From the NCBI GenBank assembly GCA_035460165.1, contig DATHWW010000024.1:124001-188000 (forward strand): a stretch of 64,000 nt of DNA. The letters are read 5' to 3'. Each line of letters opens with the position of its first letter. Positions within the stretch are counted from its first letter, which is position 1. The notes under the pieces are model-generated. The model was not told where the DNA came from, did not search any database, and was given only the letters and a program-made list of their open reading frames with translations. The position numbers and the translations under genes are program-made. This DNA comes from MM2 sp035460165. Lineage in GTDB: Bacteria > Pseudomonadota > Gammaproteobacteria > Burkholderiales > Methylophilaceae. Below are positions 61,423 through 64,000 of the stretch, piece by piece.

Positions 61423-63861
61423 TCAATGGGTGATAATCGGAGAAGTTTTTTCAGTATTTTCCGTCCCGGAAGCATCCCCTGCCGGACCAGTCGTTTCCGC
61501 CGGTTCCGGCATGCGTTCCAGTGCAATCTGCAGTACCTGATCAATCCACTTCACTGGATGGATATCCAGCTTGTTTTTGATATTGTCCGGGATATCGACC
61601 AAATCCTTGACGTTTTGCTCCGGGATCATGACCGTCTTGATGCCCCCGCGATGCGCGGCCAGCAGCTTTTCTTTCAAACCGCCGATAGGGAGCACTTCGC
61701 CGCGCAACGTAATTTCACCCGTCATCGCGACATCCGCACGTACCGGAATATTGCTCAGCACTGACACCAAGGCGGTGCAGATCGCAATACCTGCGCTCGG
61801 GCCATCCTTGGGTGTCGCGCCTTCCGGCAAGTGAATGTGAATGTCGTTCTTTTCGTAGAAGTCCGGATTGATGCCCAAACGCGCTACGCGGCTGCGCACC
61901 ACGCTCATGGCAGTCTGGATAGACTCCTGCATCACCTCGCCCAGCTTGCCGGTAGTGATGGTCTTGCCCTTGCCTGGCATCAGAACGGTTTCGATCGTCA
62001 GCAGCTCGCCGCCCACCTCCGTCCACGCCAGACCTGTCACCTGGCCAATCTGGTTTTCCTTGCTCGCCAAGCCAAAATCGTAACGTTGCACGCCCAGATA
62101 TTTATCCAGATTGCGCGGAGTGACGGTGACGCGTTTCGCAGCGGCCGTCTTGGCCTTGGACTTGCCGACCAGCAACTCCTTCACGACCTTGCGGCAGATC
62201 TTGGAAATTTCGCGATCCAGGCTACGCACACCTGCTTCGCGCGTGTAATAGCGCACGATATCTCGCACAGTGTTTTCGGAGATATTGATTTCCGACTCTT
62301 GCAGCCCATGCGTTTTGAGCTGCTTGGGAAGCAGATAGCTCATTGCAATGTTGACCTTCTCGTCTTCGGTATAACCGGCGAGACGAATCACCTCCATCCG
62401 GTCCAGCAGCGCCGGCGGGATATTCAGAGAATTGGAAGTCGCAACAAACATGACATCGGAAAGGTCGTATTCCACTTCAACATAATGGTCGACGAATGTA
62501 TGGTTTTGCTCCGGATCAAGCACCTCGAGCAAAGCCGAAGACGGATCGCCACGGAAGTCCTGGCCCATCTTGTCGACCTCATCCAGCAGGAACAGCGGAT
62601 TTTTGACACCAACCTTGTTCATGCTTTGCAGCACCTTACCCGGCATCGAGCCGATATAGGTGCGACGATGGCCGCGAATTTCGGATTCGTCGCGCACGCC
62701 ACCCAAAGCCATGCGTACGAACTTGCGGTTCACCGCCTTGGCGATGCTTTGGCCAAGAGAAGTCTTGCCGACACCGGGCGGCCCGACCAGGCAGAGAATA
62801 GGCGCCTTCAGTTTATCGACGCGCTGCTGCACCGCGAGATACTCGATAATGCGTTCCTTGACCTTTTCCAGACCGTAGTGATCCGCATCGAGAATTTTTT
62901 CAGCCTCGGCCAGATCCTTGCTGATCTTGGTCTTTTTCTTCCAAGGCAAGCCGATCAGTGTATCGATGTAGTTACGCACCACCGTCGCTTCAGCGGACAT
63001 CGGCGACATCATCTTGAGTTTCTTCAACTCGCTATGCGCCTTCGTAAGTGCCTCTTTCGGCATATGCGCTGCCTTGATGCGCTTTTCGAGCTCGTCTATA
63101 TCCGCATTCTCGTCCTGCTCGCCAAGCTCTTTCTGGATAGCCTTTACCTGTTCGTTCAGGTAATACTCACGCTGGCTCTTTTCCATCTGGCGCTTAACGC
63201 GGCCACGAATGCGCTTTTCCACTTGCAGGATGTCGATTTCAGCTTCTAGCAAGCCGAGCAGATGCTCCAGGCGTTTGCCGATGTCGAACATTTCGAGAAT
63301 TTCCTGCTTTTCTTCCAGCTTGAGCGTCAGATGCGCCGTAATGGTATCGGCCAACCGACCGCCATCATCGATGGTAGCAAGTGAAGTCAGAATCTCGGGG
63401 GGGATTTTTTTATGCAGTTTGACGTACTGATCGAACTGCGTGAAGACAGTGCGCATCAACGCCTGAATCTCGCTGCTATCGCCCGCCTCCGTCTCGACGC
63501 GCTCGACCCTGGCCGCGAAACAACCATCGACCTCAGTAAATTCGGTAACCTTGGCGCGATACACGCCCTCGACAAGCACTTTGACAGTGCCGTCGGGCAG
63601 TTTAAGCATTTGCAGGACGGTAGCTACCGTGCCGACATCATATAAATCTTCTGCTTGAGGATCATCGTTATTGGGGGACTTCTGGGCTACAAGCAGAATC
63701 TGCTTGTTTTGCTCCGAAGCGATCTCTAGCGCCTTTACGGATTTGGCGCGCCCCACGAACAAAGGAATGACAAGGTGGGGATAGACGACCACGTCACGCA
63801 GAGGAAGCAGCGGCAACAGGCCGGAATCCGCAGAAAAGGCTTGATCTATATGTTCTGTCAT
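61423..63861 (-). CDS. lon: ATP-dependent protease Lon
   Basis: 812 residues. LonA removes misfolded and short-lived regulatory proteins. N-terminal substrate domain (LPLLPLRDVVVYPHLVIPLF), AAA domain with Walker A GPPGVGKTSLG near residue 365, Walker B FLLDEVDKM, and the protease domain with catalytic Ser689 in PKDGPSAG and the Lys in GGLKEKLLAAHRGG. A perfect RpoH-type promoter precedes it. Followed by hupB as in E. coli. Confidence 0.97.
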   Translation of the reverse strand: MTEHIDQAFSADSGLLPLLPLRDVVVYPHLVIPLFVGRAKSVKALEIASEQNKQILLVAQKSPNNDDPQAEDLYDVGTVATVLQMLKLPDGTVKVLVEGVYRAKVTEFTEVDGCFAARVERVETEAGDSSEIQALMRTVFTQFDQYVKLHKKIPPEILTSLATIDDGGRLADTITAHLTLKLEEKQEILEMFDIGKRLEHLLGLLEAEIDILQVEKRIRGRVKRQMEKSQREYYLNEQVKAIQKELGEQDENADIDELEKRIKAAHMPKEALTKAHSELKKLKMMSPMSAEATVVRNYIDTLIGLPWKKKTKISKDLAEAEKILDADHYGLEKVKERIIEYLAVQQRVDKLKAPILCLVGPPGVGKTSLGQSIAKAVNRKFVRMALGGVRDESEIRGHRRTYIGSMPGKVLQSMNKVGVKNPLFLLDEVDKMGQDFRGDPSSALLEVLDPEQNHTFVDHYVEVEYDLSDVMFVATSNSLNIPPALLDRMEVIRLAGYTEDEKVNIAMSYLLPKQLKTHGLQESEINISENTVRDIVRYYTREAGVRSLDREISKICRKVVKELLVGKSKAKTAAAKRVTVTPRNLDKYLGVQRYDFGLASKENQIGQVTGLAWTEVGGELLTIETVLMPGKGKTITTGKLGEVMQESIQTAMSVVRSRVARLGINPDFYEKNDIHIHLPEGATPKDGPSAGIAICTALVSVLSNIPVRADVAMTGEITLRGEVLPIGGLKEKLLAAHRGGIKTVMIPEQNVKDLVDIPDNIKNKLDIHPVKWIDQVLQIALERMPEPAETTGPAGDASGTENTEKTSPIITH

Positions 63862-64000
63862 GGACGAACCTTCACAATAGGGTGTCTCGGCGAATTGCCG
63901 GGACGTAGATACTTAAATGGGGATGATCCAGTACCCTTCAAGGGTACGTGCAAAGCTATTACGGCTTCAGTTAGCGGACTCGGCGACACGCGGTTGATCG
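63862..64000. other. Region upstream of lon
   Basis: 139 bp to the window edge. It holds the RpoH-type promoter and the palindrome described separately; I see no gene start or further element in it. The gene beyond the edge, often clpX in this position, is not in the window. Confidence 0.5.
63915..63942 (-). promoter_or_regulatory. Heat-shock (sigma-32) promoter of lon
   Basis: The minus strand reads CTTGAA (63942-63937), 14-nt spacer, CCCCATTT (63922-63915). Both match the RpoH consensus (CTTGAA and CCCCATNT) exactly. A perfect palindrome GTACCCTTCAAGGGTAC spans the -35 (63931-63947). Confidence 0.8.

Noticed and set aside
61831..63249. 472-codon plus-strand frame antisense to lon
   Set aside because: Lon is complete with all motifs on the other strand; the antisense translation is low in recognisable sequence.

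Overview
The window is a stretch of ordinary bacterial chromosome with dense core genes, short or overlapping gene borders and high but not extreme GC. Protein sequences, gene order and the HpnCDE squalene genes point to a betaproteobacterium, probably of the Nitrosomonadales/Gallionellales type. That placement is inferred from gene content and not from a marker-gene tree. No prophage, CRISPR array, toxin-antitoxin pair or large mobile element is visible. The only mobile-looking item is a 271-bp terminal-inverted-repeat element near 26.2 kb. No intergenic stretch exceeds 300 bp.

Layout. 1-0.4 kb: 3' end of motB. 0.4-14.5 kb (minus strand): the classic rpsB-tsf-pyrH-frr-uppS-cdsA-dxr-rseP-bamA-skp-lpxD-fabZ-lpxA-lpxB-rnhB superoperon. 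It couples translation factors, undecaprenyl and isoprenoid synthesis, outer-membrane protein assembly and lipid A synthesis. 14.6-18 kb (plus): map and glnD. 18-19.8 kb (minus): three flagellum-related accessory genes (FlhB-like tail, FliK-like protein, DUF2802). 20-21.4 kb: tRNA-Ser, peptide deformylase and a methylthioinosine phosphorylase. 21.5-26 kb (plus): hpnC-hpnD-hpnE (squalene from farnesyl diphosphate, probably for hopanoids), two small membrane proteins and a YciK-like SDR whose catalytic residues are missing. 26-30 kb (minus): radA-alr-dnaB. 30-33.4 kb (minus): a chemoreceptor and the rpsF-priB-rpsR-rplI operon. 33.5-39 kb: a SPOR protein, then gnd-zwf-crcB-DUF190 (oxidative pentose phosphate genes plus a fluoride channel), then glgA. 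39-40.7 kb: a divergent pair, Tat-exported FecR-domain protein and outer-membrane beta-barrel, with overlapping promoters. 40.7-45 kb: orn, an M48 membrane protease, a small cytochrome c, an EF-hand protein, rsgA and a histone-deacetylase-family enzyme. 45-48 kb: modABC molybdate transporter and queD. 48-53 kb: dnaQ-rnhA-methyltransferase against gloB-mltD, a block also seen in gammaproteobacteria. 53-57 kb: a peptide-type ABC transporter (binding protein and two permeases) running into fabI. 57-58.7 kb: cheR and a CheB that lacks its receiver domain. 58.7-64 kb (minus): lon-hupB-tRNA-Val-tRNA-Asp-ppiD, with an RpoH-type promoter before lon and a strong sigma-70 promoter before hupB.

How it works together: most of the window builds the cell envelope or runs replication and translation. 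Motility and chemotaxis genes (motB, FliK-like, FlhB-like, MCP, cheR, cheB) are scattered through it, which suggests a flagellated, chemotactic cell. Several genes (dnaB, queD, hpnC, gloB, the small membrane protein at 24.5 kb, perhaps rsgA) have a -10-like box only 5-7 nt before the start codon and no Shine-Dalgarno sequence, suggesting leaderless transcripts.

No convincing new multi-gene defence or metabolic system was found. The best leads are the TA-flanked MITE-like element, the FecR/beta-barrel divergon, the catalytically degenerate SDR, the receiver-less CheB and the methionine-free cytochrome c.
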